Below are positions 1 to 7,744 of a DNA stretch of 20,981 nucleotides, in pieces (the first letter of the stretch is position 1; every line of letters begins with the position of its first letter). Position numbers and translations under genes: made by a program. The notes beneath the pieces were generated by a model. That model saw only the letters and a program-made list of their open reading frames with translations. It was not told the origin of the DNA and searched no databases. The stretch spans positions 1-20,981 of the forward strand of contig JAEZQS010000250.1 of NCBI GenBank assembly GCA_023412995.1, written 5' to 3'. This DNA comes from Pseudomonadota bacterium (GTDB lineage: Bacteria > Pseudomonadota > Gammaproteobacteria > Xanthomonadales > Rhodanobacteraceae).

Positions 1-549
1 GCGCTACACCTCGCGATCGAGCGCGATGGCCAGCGCCTCGCGCTGGACGCCACCCCCGAGCCCAATGCCGCCGCGGGCGAAGGCGCGCCGCGCTGGCTGC
101 TCGGCATCGCGCCACAGCCGGTCGACGCCGCCTACGACGCGCTGCTGCGCTACGGCCCGCTGGCGGCGATTCCGCAGGCGTTTTCCGAAACCTGGCAGCG
201 CAGCCGCGAAACCCTTGGCATGCTGGGGCGCATGCTCACCGGCAGCGCCTCGCTGAAGAACCTGTCGGGCGTGATCACCATTGCCCAGGTGGCCAACAGT
301 TCGGCCCAGCTCGGCATCCCCTGGTTCCTCAACTTCCTGGCGATCATCTCGCTCAGCCTCGCCATCCTCAACCTGCTGCCCATCCCGATCTTGGACGGCG
401 GCCATCTGCTGTATTACCTTATCGAACTGTTCAAGGGCAGCCCGGTCAGCGAACGCGTGCAGATTGCCGGCCAATACGTGGGCCTCACCCTGCTCGTGGC
501 CTTGATGGGCCTGGCGTTCTACAACGACATCCTGCGGATCGCCTCCTGA
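1..549 (+). CDS. rseP: RseP site-2 protease, C-terminal part (5' end outside window)
   Basis: This is the last 182 residues of an RseP/RasP-type inner-membrane zinc metalloprotease, which cleaves the anti-sigma factor RseA within the membrane during the sigma-E envelope stress response. The frame is open from base 1, so the start, the HExxH zinc site and the first PDZ domain lie upstream of the window. Visible here are the tail of a PDZ domain, a linker, and then hydrophobic segments containing the conserved NLLPIPILDGGH motif (about 373-408), whose Asp is the third zinc-ligand region of M50 proteases. A last membrane helix precedes the TGA at 547-549. It is followed closely by bamA, the usual arrangement. 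Identity is secure from the LDGGH motif plus gene order. Which substrates it cuts in this organism cannot be seen. Confidence 0.95.
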   Translation, partial: ALHLAIERDGQRLALDATPEPNAAAGEGAPRWLLGIAPQPVDAAYDALLRYGPLAAIPQAFSETWQRSRETLGMLGRMLTGSASLKNLSGVITIAQVANSSAQLGIPWFLNFLAIISLSLAILNLLPIPILDGGHLLYYLIELFKGSPVSERVQIAGQYVGLTLLVALMGLAFYNDILRIAS

Positions 550-617
550 TCCCCGGATGGGTCCCATGACGAACACGGCCGCGACGGTCCCCGCCGCGGG
601 CCCGACGACGCCCCGAC

Positions 618-622
618 GGAAG
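618..622 (+). promoter_or_regulatory. Ribosome binding site of bamA
   Basis: GGAAG lies 5 bases before the ATG at 628. It supports that ATG over the in-frame GTG at 622, which would overlap the site itself. Confidence 0.6.
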
Positions 623-627
623 TGACG

Positions 628-3024
628 ATGAAGCGTATTGCCGCCCTGCTCCTGCTCGCCTTTTTCGCCGCCGACGCGTCGGCCATCGACCCGTTCACGA
701 TCTCCGACATCCGCATCGAGGGGCTGTCGCGCATCGCCCCCGGCACGGTGTTCACCTACCTGCCGCTGGAGAAGGGCGATGCGCTCACCACCGACCGCGC
801 CGCCGACGCGATCCGGGCCCTGTACAAGACGGGCTTCTTCAACGACGTGCAGCTCGCCCGCGAGGGCGACATCCTGGTCGTCACCCTGAAGGAGCGGCCG
901 CAGATCACCAAGCTCGTCATCCGCGGCAACAAGGACCTGCAGGAGGAAGACCTGCGCAAGGGCCTCAAGGGCATCGGCCTGGCCGAAGGCGAGGCGTTCG
1001 ACCCGCTCAAGCTGTCGGAAGTGCAGAGCGAGCTGACGCGCCAGTACTACAACCGCGGCAAGTACAACGTCTCGGTGAAGACCTCGACCGTCAACCTCGA
1101 CCGCAACCGGGTCGAGGTGGCCATCAACATCGCCGAGGGCAAGGCCGCGCGCATCAAGCACCTCAACGTGGTCGGCAACACCGCCTTCAGCGACGAGGAC
1201 ATCGAGGACGGCTTCGAATCCAACACCTCCAACTGGACGTCCTGGTACACCAAGGACGACCAGTACTCGCGCGAGAAGCTGTCCGGCGACCTCGAGAAAC
1301 TGCAGTCCTACTACATGGACCGCGGCTATGCGGACTTCTCGGTCGATTCGACCCAGGTGGCGATCAGCCCCGACAAGCGCAAGATCTACGTCACCGCCAG
1401 CATCACCGAGGGCGAGGTCTACACCGTCTCCAGCATCCAGCTGACCGGCACCCTCGTGCTCAACGAGGAGGACCTGCGCAAGCTCATCCAGGTCAACACC
1501 GGCGACGAGTTCTCGCGCGCCAAGGTCGAACAGTCGGTGGATGCCATCACGGCCACGCTGTCCAACATCGGCTACGCCTTCGCCCAGGTCGAGCCGATCC
1601 CGGCAATCGACAAGGAAAAGCGCGAGGTCGGCATCAACTTCTTCGTCAACCCGGGCAAGCGCGTGTACGTGCGGCGGGTGGCGTTCAAGGGCAACCAGCA
1701 CACCGAGGACGAGGTGCTGCGGCGCGAGATGCGCCAGCTGGAGGGCTCGTGGTACTCGCAGGCGGCAATCGACCGCTCGAAGATCCGCCTGCAGCGGCTC
1801 GGCTTCTTCAGCTCCGTCAGCATCGACACGCCGAAGGTGCCCGGCAGCGACGACCAGGTCGACGTGGTGGTGACGGTGGAGGAGCAGAACTCCGGCCAGT
1901 TCACCTTCGGCCTCGGGTACTCGCAGGTGCAGCACCTGATCGCCAGCATCAGCGTGACGCAGAACAATTTCCTCGGCACCGGCGACCGCATCTCGGTGAC
2001 CGCGACCAAGAGCGGCTACCTCGAGCGCTACCAGCTGAGCTACTACGAGCCGTACCTGACCGATGACGGCATCGGCCTCGGCTACGACATGCGCCACACA
2101 TCGATCGACGCCAGCGAGAACAACCTCGCCAGCTATCTGACCCGATCCGATGCGTTCGACATCTACCTCGGCCTGCCGATCACCGAGTCCGACACGATCA
2201 ACGCGCAGGTCGGCATCAGCAAGACCGGCATCTTCACCTACCCCGGGCTGACGCCGCCGAGCATCATCGACTACATCGACAACCTCGGCCACTTCACCTT
2301 CCATACCTGGAACACACAGCTGTCGTGGGCGCACGACACCCGCAACCGCTTCTGGAACCCGACCCGCGGCTCGCTCCAGTCGCTGTCGCTGGAAGTCACC
2401 CTGCCGGGCTCGACGGTCGAGTACTACCGCATCAACTACCGTTTCGCGCAGTACCTGCGCATGACCGACAAGCTGACCTTCTACGGCCACTTCGCGCTCG
2501 GCTACGGCGACACCTGGAATGCCCCCAGGAGCGTGCTCTCGCCCGACCACCCACGCTACCGCGCCGACATTTCCGGGCTGCCGTTCTTCGAGAACTTCTA
2601 CGCCGGCGGCGTGGCAGACGTGCGCGGCTTCCGCGACAACACGCTCGGGCCCTACACCCTCGCCAACCAGTTCTGCCGGCCGGACGACCCCAACTGCCGC
2701 CTTCCGCTGGGCGGCGCGCTGAAGACGGTCGCTTCGGCCGAGGTGATCTTCCCGACTCCGTTCGTGAAGGAAAACAGCGACAGCACCCGCCTGTCCTGGT
2801 TCGTCGACGTCGGCAACGTGTTCAAGAACAACCTGTGCGCCACCACGCCCGAGTGCCGCCCCTACCGCACCTTCAGCGCGAGCGAATTGCGCGCTTCCAC
2901 CGGCCTTTCGTTCCAGTGGCGTGCACCGGTGGGCCCGATCGTGATCAACTTCGCCAAGCCGCTGCGCAAGAAGGACGGCGACGACACGGAGCTGATCCAG
3001 TTCATGTTCGGCAACACGTTCTGA
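628..3024 (+). CDS. bamA: Outer-membrane protein assembly factor BamA
   Basis: BamA is the Omp85-family core of the BAM complex that folds and inserts beta-barrel proteins into the outer membrane. From the ATG at 628 it is 798 residues, close to the roughly 800 usual for the family. A signal peptide (about residues 1-19, ending ADASA) precedes five POTRA domains (roughly 22-420) starting with FTISDIRIEGL. A 16-stranded barrel follows and ends in the aromatic FGNTF, a typical outer-membrane C-terminal signal. The barrel carries the diagnostic VRGF motif of loop L6 at residues 665-668 (bases 2620-2631). A four-cysteine stretch near 2670-2870 (FCRPDDPNC and CATTPEC) suggests disulfide-braced extracellular loops. 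The start is chosen on its ribosome binding site. It is the second gene of a conserved block and is probably co-transcribed with skp and the lpx genes. I saw no convincing sigma-E promoter upstream. Confidence 0.98.
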   Translation: MKRIAALLLLAFFAADASAIDPFTISDIRIEGLSRIAPGTVFTYLPLEKGDALTTDRAADAIRALYKTGFFNDVQLAREGDILVVTLKERPQITKLVIRGNKDLQEEDLRKGLKGIGLAEGEAFDPLKLSEVQSELTRQYYNRGKYNVSVKTSTVNLDRNRVEVAINIAEGKAARIKHLNVVGNTAFSDEDIEDGFESNTSNWTSWYTKDDQYSREKLSGDLEKLQSYYMDRGYADFSVDSTQVAISPDKRKIYVTASITEGEVYTVSSIQLTGTLVLNEEDLRKLIQVNTGDEFSRAKVEQSVDAITATLSNIGYAFAQVEPIPAIDKEKREVGINFFVNPGKRVYVRRVAFKGNQHTEDEVLRREMRQLEGSWYSQAAIDRSKIRLQRLGFFSSVSIDTPKVPGSDDQVDVVVTVEEQNSGQFTFGLGYSQVQHLIASISVTQNNFLGTGDRISVTATKSGYLERYQLSYYEPYLTDDGIGLGYDMRHTSIDASENNLASYLTRSDAFDIYLGLPITESDTINAQVGISKTGIFTYPGLTPPSIIDYIDNLGHFTFHTWNTQLSWAHDTRNRFWNPTRGSLQSLSLEVTLPGSTVEYYRINYRFAQYLRMTDKLTFYGHFALGYGDTWNAPRSVLSPDHPRYRADISGLPFFENFYAGGVADVRGFRDNTLGPYTLANQFCRPDDPNCRLPLGGALKTVASAEVIFPTPFVKENSDSTRLSWFVDVGNVFKNNLCATTPECRPYRTFSASELRASTGLSFQWRAPVGPIVINFAKPLRKKDGDDTELIQFMFGNTF

Positions 3025-3055
3025 CAGCGGAGGGCAAGGTACGCCGTCGGCGACG

Positions 3056-3060
3056 AGGAG
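3056..3060 (+). promoter_or_regulatory. Ribosome binding site of skp (decides a GTG start)
   Basis: AGGAG lies 6 bases before GTG at 3067, making this non-ATG codon the best start for the Skp-like gene. The signal peptide begins directly after it. Confidence 0.6.
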
Positions 3061-3066
3061 ACGCGG

Positions 3067-3615
3067 GTGGGGCAGCACGCAAAACCAGCCAATCGCCTTG
3101 TTGCACTGCTGCTCGTGTCGGCGCTGGCCGCGGCCGGCCCAACCGCCGCGCAGGAGGCCGCCACCCGCGTCGGCTACGTCGACATGAAGCGCCTGCTCGA
3201 CAACGCGCCGCAGGTGGTTGCCGGGCGGCAGAAGCTCGAGGGCGAATTCGCCGCGCGTGACGCCGCCCTCAAGGCCGACGAGCGGCGCTCGGCGGAACTG
3301 CACGCGCGCCAGACGCGAACCGCGGGGACGCTCGATGCCGCGGCTGCCGACGCGCTGCAGCGCGAGATCGATGCGCTCGACCGCTCGATCCGGCGCAGCC
3401 GCGAAGCCCTGCGCTCGGAACTCAAGGCACGCAGCGACCAGGAACTCGACCGCAGCTGGCGCGTCATCAACGATGCGGTGGTGGAGTTCGCGCGCGAACA
3501 GGGCTTCGACCTGATCGTGCCGAGCCCGGTGGTGTACGCCAGCCCGCGCGTCGATGTCACCGAGCGCATCCTCGAACGCCTGCGGCGGCAGGCGGCGAAG
3601 GTGCCGGCGCCATGA
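3067..3615 (+). CDS. skp: Periplasmic chaperone Skp/OmpH
   Basis: This is a Skp (OmpH) family trimeric periplasmic chaperone that holds unfolded outer-membrane proteins on their way to BamA. It is 182 residues, somewhat longer than the roughly 160 of enterobacterial Skp. An N-terminal signal peptide (about 1-29, ending TAAQ) is followed by the family's first strand RVGYVDMKRLLDNAPQ. Next comes a long, highly charged Arg/Glu/Ala-rich helical stretch (about 55-150), expected to form the coiled-coil tentacles. A closing strand around FDLIVPSPVVYASPRVDVT follows. The start is GTG with a good upstream AGGAG. It lies 42 bases after bamA and shares an ATGA stop/start overlap with lpxD (3612-3615), so translation of the two is probably coupled. 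Sequence similarity in this family is low, but position and architecture make the call firm. Confidence 0.93.
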   Translation: MGQHAKPANRLVALLLVSALAAAGPTAAQEAATRVGYVDMKRLLDNAPQVVAGRQKLEGEFAARDAALKADERRSAELHARQTRTAGTLDAAAADALQREIDALDRSIRRSREALRSELKARSDQELDRSWRVINDAVVEFAREQGFDLIVPSPVVYASPRVDVTERILERLRRQAAKVPAP

Positions 3616-4640
3616 TCGCGCCTGCCGGCCTGACCCTCGGCGCCCTCGCGCAGCGCTTCGGCTTGGTGCTGCGCGGCGACCCCGAGCTGCCCGTGGACGG
3701 GGTGGACACCCTCGCGCATGCCGGTCCCACCGACGTCGGCTTCCTCGCCAATCCGCGCTACCGCGCGCAGCTGGCCGCCACCCGGGCGGCCGCCGTGGTG
3801 CTGCGCGAGGCGGATGCCGCCAGCTGTCCGCGACCCTGCCTCGTGGCAGCCGATCCCTACGTCGCCTTCGCCCACGTGGCTGCGTTGTTCGAGCGCCAAC
3901 CGGCGGCCGAGCCAGGCATCCACCCGTCCGCGGTGGTGGAACCCGGCGCGCGCATCGCGGCGGGCGCCAGCGTCGGTCCCCTCTGCGTGGTGGCGGCTGA
4001 TGCCGACATCGGCGAGGGGGCCATCCTTGGTCCCCACTGCGTCATCGGGCCGCGTTGCAGCGTCGGCGCGCAGGCGCGCCTCGTCGCGCGTGCCACCCTG
4101 GTGCAGGACGTGGTGCTCGGCCGGCGCGTGCTGGTCCATCCGGGCGCAGTCATCGGCGCCGACGGCTTCGGCCTCGCCTTCGAGGGGACCGGCTGGACCA
4201 AGGTGCCCCAGCTCGGCGGCGTGCGCATCGGCGACGACTGCGAGATCGGCGCCAACACCACGATCGACCGCGGCGCGTTGGGCGACACCGTGCTGGAGGA
4301 AGACGTGCGCCTGGACAACCAGATCCAGATCGCCCACAACGTGCAGATCGGCGCGCACACCGCGCTCGCGGGCTGCGCGGCGGTGGCCGGCAGCGCCATC
4401 ATCGGACGCTACTGCCTGATCGGCGGCGGCGCTGGCATACTGGGTCATTTGAGCCTGGCCGACCGCGTCACCATCACCGCGATGAGCCTGGTCACCCATT
4501 CGATCCGCGAGCCGGGCGAGTATTCGTCCGGCACGCCGATTCAGCCGAACCGCCAATGGCGCCGCAACGCGGCGCGTTTCCGCCACCTGGACGAGATTGC
4601 GCGGCGCGTCGGCGCCGCCGGAAGGGAAGACGAGCCATGA
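3612..4640 (+). CDS. lpxD: UDP-3-O-acylglucosamine N-acyltransferase LpxD
   Basis: LpxD transfers a 3-hydroxyacyl chain from ACP to the 2-amino group of UDP-3-O-acylglucosamine, the third step of lipid A synthesis, in the cytoplasm. It is 342 residues, against 341 in E. coli. An N-terminal uridine-binding domain (about 1-100) is followed by a left-handed beta-helix of hexapeptide repeats (about 101-310, pattern I/V-G-x-x) and a short helical tail. The catalytic His is His242 in [13 protein letters not shown], matching E. coli His239. At the position aligned with E. coli Met290, described as part of the acyl-length ruler, there is Leu293. Chain-length preference may therefore differ, but that is inference. 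It overlaps skp and fabZ by ATGA junctions on both sides, so it sits in the tightest part of the operon. Confidence 0.97.
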   Translation: MIAPAGLTLGALAQRFGLVLRGDPELPVDGVDTLAHAGPTDVGFLANPRYRAQLAATRAAAVVLREADAASCPRPCLVAADPYVAFAHVAALFERQPAAEPGIHPSAVVEPGARIAAGASVGPLCVVAADADIGEGAILGPHCVIGPRCSVGAQARLVARATLVQDVVLGRRVLVHPGAVIGADGFGLAFEGTGWTKVPQLGGVRIGDDCEIGANTTIDRGALGDTVLEEDVRLDNQIQIAHNVQIGAHTALAGCAAVAGSAIIGRYCLIGGGAGILGHLSLADRVTITAMSLVTHSIREPGEYSSGTPIQPNRQWRRNAARFRHLDEIARRVGAAGREDEP

Positions 4641-5104
4641 ACGATCAAACGGCGGCACCCGCGCTGCCGATCGGGGTCGAGCAGATCGCGGCGATGCTGC
4701 CGCACCGCTACCCGTTCCTGCTGATCGACCGCGTCACCGCGTTCGAGCAGGACACGCGCGTGGTCGCGCTGAAGAACGTCACCTTCAACGAGCCGTTCTT
4801 CCAGGGGCACTTCCCCGGCCACCCGGTGATGCCGGGCGTGCTCATCATCGAGTCGATGGCACAGGCCGCTGGCGCCCTGATCAAGCTCTCCAACGCGCAC
4901 GATGCCAGCCAGCCGGTGGTGTTCTACCTGGTGAAGGTCGACAAGGCGCGCTTCGCGCGGCCGGTGGTTCCGGGCGACCAGCTGCGCATCGAGGTGGAGC
5001 AGAAGCGGCGCGTGCGCAACATGAGCCTGTTCTGCGGGCGCGCCACGGTCGAGGGCGCGCTCGCGGCCGAGGCCGACATCCTGTGCGCCGAGGTGCCGGC
5101 CTGA
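4637..5104 (+). CDS. fabZ: 3-hydroxyacyl-[ACP] dehydratase FabZ
   Basis: FabZ dehydrates (3R)-hydroxyacyl-ACP to trans-2-enoyl-ACP in fatty-acid elongation. It draws on the same hydroxyacyl-ACP pool that LpxA and LpxD use, which explains its place between them. It is a 155-residue single hot-dog fold. The active-site pair is His58 in [10 protein letters not shown] and Glu72 in IIESMAQ. The ATG at 4637 is chosen because it forms an ATGA overlap with the lpxD stop and gives the family's normal length; the frame stays open upstream but that is out-of-frame lpxD sequence. The stop overlaps the lpxA start by one base (TGATG at 5102-5106). FabA is excluded because this lacks the longer FabA length and has the FabZ Glu instead of the FabA Asp. 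Confidence 0.97.
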   Translation: MNDQTAAPALPIGVEQIAAMLPHRYPFLLIDRVTAFEQDTRVVALKNVTFNEPFFQGHFPGHPVMPGVLIIESMAQAAGALIKLSNAHDASQPVVFYLVKVDKARFARPVVPGDQLRIEVEQKRRVRNMSLFCGRATVEGALAAEADILCAEVPA

Positions 5105-5874
5105 TGATCCATCCGAGCGCCGTGGTCGATCCGTCCGCCCGTCTCGCCGGCTCGGTGCAGGTGGGTGCCTACGCCGTGATCGGGGCGGACGTCGAGATCG
5201 GCGAAGGCACCACGGTCGGTCCGCATGCGGTGATCGAGGGCCCGACGCGCATCGGGCGCGACAACCGCATCTTCCAGTTCGCCTCCGTCGGCGCCGAGCC
5301 GCAGGACAAAAAGTACGCCGGCGAGCGCAGCGAACTGGTGATCGGCGACCGCAACACGATCCGCGAATTCACCACCCTCAACCGCGGCACCGGGGAAGGC
5401 GGCGGCACGACCCGCATCGGCGACGACAACTGGATCATGGCCTACGTGCACATCGCGCACGATTGCCGCGTCGGCAACCACGTGGTGTTCGCCAACAACG
5501 CCACCCTGGCCGGCCACGTCGAGGTGGGCGACCACGTCATCCTCGGCGGCTTCACCGGCGTGCACCAGTTCTGCCGAATCGGCGCGCATGCCTTTGCCGG
5601 CATGGGCAGCCTCATCAATGCCGACGTGCCGCCGTTCGTGATGGTGGCCGGCAGCTACGCCCGCCCGCGCGGCATCAACAGCGAAGGCCTCAAGCGGCGC
5701 GGTTTCGACAGCGACCGCATCGGCGCCATCCGCCGCGCCTACCGCACCGTCTACCTCGGTGGCAACCCGCTGGAACAGGCGCGCGCCCAGCTCGCCGAAC
5801 AGGCACGCAGCAGCGACGATGTCGCCGGCATGCTCGACTTCATCGAGCGCAGCGAGCGGTCGTTGGCGCGGTGA
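5104..5874 (+). CDS. lpxA: UDP-N-acetylglucosamine O-acyltransferase LpxA
   Basis: LpxA carries out the first step of lipid A synthesis, moving a 3-hydroxyacyl chain from ACP to the 3-OH of UDP-GlcNAc in the cytoplasm. It is 256 residues (E. coli 262). Hexapeptide left-handed beta-helix repeats run from about residue 2 to 185. A C-terminal helical domain with the conserved [12 protein letters not shown] follows. The catalytic His is His119 (E. coli His125) in [12 protein letters not shown], and the conserved HQFC is at 154-157. The residue aligned with E. coli Gly173, the acyl-length ruler, is Met167 in the string AFAGMGS. This is the state reported for Pseudomonas aeruginosa LpxA (Met169), which uses C10 chains. 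The start at 5104 overlaps the fabZ stop by one base. The gene ends just before a repeat element that separates it from lpxB. Confidence 0.97.
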   Translation: MIHPSAVVDPSARLAGSVQVGAYAVIGADVEIGEGTTVGPHAVIEGPTRIGRDNRIFQFASVGAEPQDKKYAGERSELVIGDRNTIREFTTLNRGTGEGGGTTRIGDDNWIMAYVHIAHDCRVGNHVVFANNATLAGHVEVGDHVILGGFTGVHQFCRIGAHAFAGMGSLINADVPPFVMVAGSYARPRGINSEGLKRRGFDSDRIGAIRRAYRTVYLGGNPLEQARAQLAEQARSSDDVAGMLDFIERSERSLAR

Positions 5875-5880
5875 AGAGCC

Positions 5881-6090
5881 GGGAATGGGGATTGGGGAAT
5901 AGGGAATAGTTAAAGCAGAGGTACTTGCCTGCGGCGTGTCCCGGCAAAGTGCCCGGCGGGACCTGAAACAATGTGTGCCGGAGGGCTGCGAGGTGTGGTG
6001 GCCTTGACCATCCCCATTCCCTGACTCCTTGCCCCATTCCCAGTGCCCGATGGCTTTCGACCATTCCCCATTCCCCATTCCCCATTCCCC
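5881..6090 (+). repeat. GGGAATGGGG heptamer-bounded repeat element between lpxA and lpxB
   Basis: The left border (5881-5909) is a G-rich run of imperfect GGGAATG-type heptamers. The right side carries the complement in three blocks: CCCCATTCCC at 6012-6021, again at 6032-6041, and four perfect ATTCCCC units at 6063-6090. Between them is a core of about 100 bases containing a small stem, GTCCCG (5938-5943) with CGGGAC (5957-5962). The G-rich side can pair with any of the three C-rich blocks, so alternative long stems are possible in the transcript. Arrays of this heptamer occur in Xanthomonadaceae genomes as I recall them. There is no coding potential I trust in the core. The last block lies inside the lpxB reading frame. 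Confidence 0.75.
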
Positions 6091-7306
6091 GCTTTTCGTG
6101 CTTGTCGCCGGCGAAGCCTCCGGCGACCTGCTCGGGGCGGACCTGATCGAGGCGTTGCGTGAGCGCGAGCCGCAGGCGCGCTTCGCAGGCATCGGGGGGC
6201 CGCGGATGATCGCGGCGGGGCTGGAAAGCTGGCACCCGATGGAGCGCCTGTCGGTGATGGGACTGGCCGAGGTGCTGCGCCACCTGCCGGGACTGCTGGC
6301 GATCCGCCGCGATGTCGCGCGACGCACGCTGGCGCTGCGCCCCGACGCCTTCGTCGGCATCGATGCGCCGGACTTCAACCTCGGCCTCGAGCGGCGGCTG
6401 AAGGCGGCCGGCCTCTTCACCGTGCACTACGTCAGCCCGTCGGTGTGGGCCTGGCGCGAGGGACGCGCGGCGAAGATCGGCCGCAGCGCGGACCGCGTGC
6501 TGTGCCTGTTTCCGATGGAGCCGCCGATCTACGCCCGCCACGGCGTGGATGCACGCTTCGTCGGGCACCCGCTGGCCGATGCCATGCCGATGGAGCCCGA
6601 CCGCGCCACCGCACGCGCGGCGCTCGGCATCGCGCCGGAAGCCACCGTGCTGGCCGTGCTGCCCGGCAGCCGGCTCGGCGAGATCGCGCGCCTCGGCGCC
6701 CTCTTCCTCGCCGCGGCACGCCTGCTGGCCGCACAGTTCCCGCGCCTGCAACTGGTGGTGCCAATGGCCAACCCGGCCTGCCGCAACGCCTTTGCCATGC
6801 TCGCACGCGAGGCGGGTTTCAGCTTGCGCGACCCCGCCAGTGGCAAGCCGCCGGCCGCCTGGACCGAGCCGCCCCTGCTCCTGCTCGGCGGCACCGCCGC
6901 CCGCGAAGGCGAGCCGCCCGCCTCGCACCAGGCGATGACCGCCGCCGATGCCGTGCTGCTCGCCTCCGGCACCGCGGCACTCGAGGCGCTGCTCGCCAAG
7001 CGGCCGATGGTGGTGGCCTACCGCGTCGCTCCGCTCACGCACGCCCTCGTGAAGGGCCTCGGCCTCCTCAAGGTGGCGCGCTATTCGCTGCCCAACGTCC
7101 TCGCCGGGCACGACCTCGTCCCCGAGCTGATGCAGGATGCCTGCACGCCGGAAGCCCTCGCCGCTGCCCTCGCTCCGATGCTCCGCGGCGACGCCGATGC
7201 CGCGCTGGCCGACGAATACCGCCGCCTGCACGCCCTGCTCCGCCGCGACGCCAGCCGCAGCGCCGCCGCCGCGATCCTCGCCGTCCCCGCCGCACCAACC
7301 CCGTAG
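6050..7306 (+). CDS. lpxB: Lipid-A-disaccharide synthase LpxB
   Basis: LpxB is a GT19 glycosyltransferase that joins 2,3-diacyl-GlcN-1-phosphate (lipid X) to UDP-2,3-diacylglucosamine at the inner face of the cytoplasmic membrane. From the ATG at 6050 it is 418 residues; E. coli LpxB is 382. Motifs in order are VLVAGEASGDLLGADL, GIDAPDFNLGLERRLK, HYVSPSVWAWREGRA, LPGSRLGEI, ASGTAALEALLAKRPMVV and SLPNVLAGHDLVPE. The family core begins at about residue 15. The 14 residues before it are encoded by ATTCCCC heptamers and look like repeat-derived extension. The start is uncertain: neither ATG 6050 nor GTG 6098 (402 residues) has a clear ribosome binding site, and TTG 6029 is also open. A loop around 6830-6940 is longer than in E. 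coli. The TAG stop lies within the GTAG foot of a palindromic repeat. Confidence 0.95.
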   Translation: MAFDHSPFPIPHSPLFVLVAGEASGDLLGADLIEALREREPQARFAGIGGPRMIAAGLESWHPMERLSVMGLAEVLRHLPGLLAIRRDVARRTLALRPDAFVGIDAPDFNLGLERRLKAAGLFTVHYVSPSVWAWREGRAAKIGRSADRVLCLFPMEPPIYARHGVDARFVGHPLADAMPMEPDRATARAALGIAPEATVLAVLPGSRLGEIARLGALFLAAARLLAAQFPRLQLVVPMANPACRNAFAMLAREAGFSLRDPASGKPPAAWTEPPLLLLGGTAAREGEPPASHQAMTAADAVLLASGTAALEALLAKRPMVVAYRVAPLTHALVKGLGLLKVARYSLPNVLAGHDLVPELMQDACTPEALAAALAPMLRGDADAALADEYRRLHALLRRDASRSAAAAILAVPAAPTP

Positions 7307-7333
7307 GATGCGGTGAGCGCAGCGAACCGCATC
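7303..7333 (+). repeat. GTAG-footed palindrome (REP-like, family 1), single copy
   Basis: GTAG is followed by GATGCGGT, an 11-base loop with a nested CGC-A-GCG, and ACCGCATC, giving a perfect 8-bp stem. It is the reverse complement of the right-hand halves of the paired elements near 8439, 10204 and 10362. A decayed partner with GATGCGGTGTG is visible near 7381. The GTAG foot is the hallmark of REP sequences mobilised by RAYT (TnpA-REP) proteins; no such gene is in the window. Confidence 0.85.
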
Positions 7334-7458
7334 ACCGCGACTCACCATGGGGCCACGACACCATCGCATCCGACCTGATGGATGCGGTGTGTGCTGGTCC
7401 GGACCTGATCCGGAGCAAGGGCGAACAGGGGCGCTGTTCACACGGAAACTCCACGCCA

Positions 7459-7631
7459 AGCGCCCCCGTCAACCCTGCCGGGCAGCTTTCCCCGCATGCC
7501 GGGGAAGCGAAGGCAGGCATCGTCGCGACCGTGAAGCGCCGTGAGCTTTCGTGTCCCTTCCCCTGCGAAGCGGGGGAAGAGCCTGCCCCGGACCTGATCC
7601 GGGGTGGCCCGAAGGGCCGGATGGGGGCGCT
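7459..7631. repeat. Multi-hairpin intergenic element with 9-bp inverted ends
   Basis: The 438-base gap between lpxB and rnhB (7307-7744) holds no gene I can support. Its centre is bounded by AGCGCCCCC (7459-7467) and the exact complement GGGGGCGCT (7623-7631). Inside are consecutive stems: 7485-7508 around a central CATG; CTTCCCC (7557-7563) with GGGGAAG (7573-7579); CCCCGGACCTGATCCGGGG at 7586-7604, a 7-bp stem; and GGCCC-GAA-GGGCC at 7606-7618. Just outside is GAACAG/CTGTTC (7423-7439), and a second CCGGACCTGATCCGG lies at 7399-7413. The CTTCCCC...GGGGGAAG plus GGCCCGAAGGGCCGGATGGGGGC pieces resemble a dispersed proteobacterial repeat, here apparently split by the 7586-7604 hairpin. It could be a non-autonomous mobile element, an RNA-structure element, or both. 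Confidence 0.55.
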
Positions 7632-7744
7632 CCTTGCGCGAAGTCCGCATCACGCCTCCGCCAACGCACTCGACGCCGGCGCCACTTCCGACGCATGATC
7701 CGGCACTGCGCCGCCTGCCCGCGGCATGACCCGGATCGCATGGC

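Noticed and set aside
566..625. 19-codon frame (MTNTAATV...) ending 3 bases before the bamA ATG
   Set aside because: Position would suit a coupled leader peptide, but the ribosome binding site is weak and the composition is that of random GC-rich sequence. Not enough to call a gene.
450..627. Sigma-E promoter for bamA inside the rseP 3' end
   Set aside because: Known in E. coli and looked for, but no GGAACTT-like -35 with a TCTGA-like -10 was seen.
4..3303. Very long minus-strand open frame (1099 codons) opposite rseP/bamA/skp
   Set aside because: It mirrors well-supported plus-strand genes, has low-complexity Val/Glu/Arg/Ala composition and no domain. Such antisense frames are expected in GC-rich DNA. 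The same applies to minus frames opposite dnaE (10389-14183) and the receptor (14060-16840).
5971..6024. 17-codon frame inside the repeat core before lpxB
   Set aside because: Only a weak ribosome binding site, and its end is made of repeat heptamers; likely chance.
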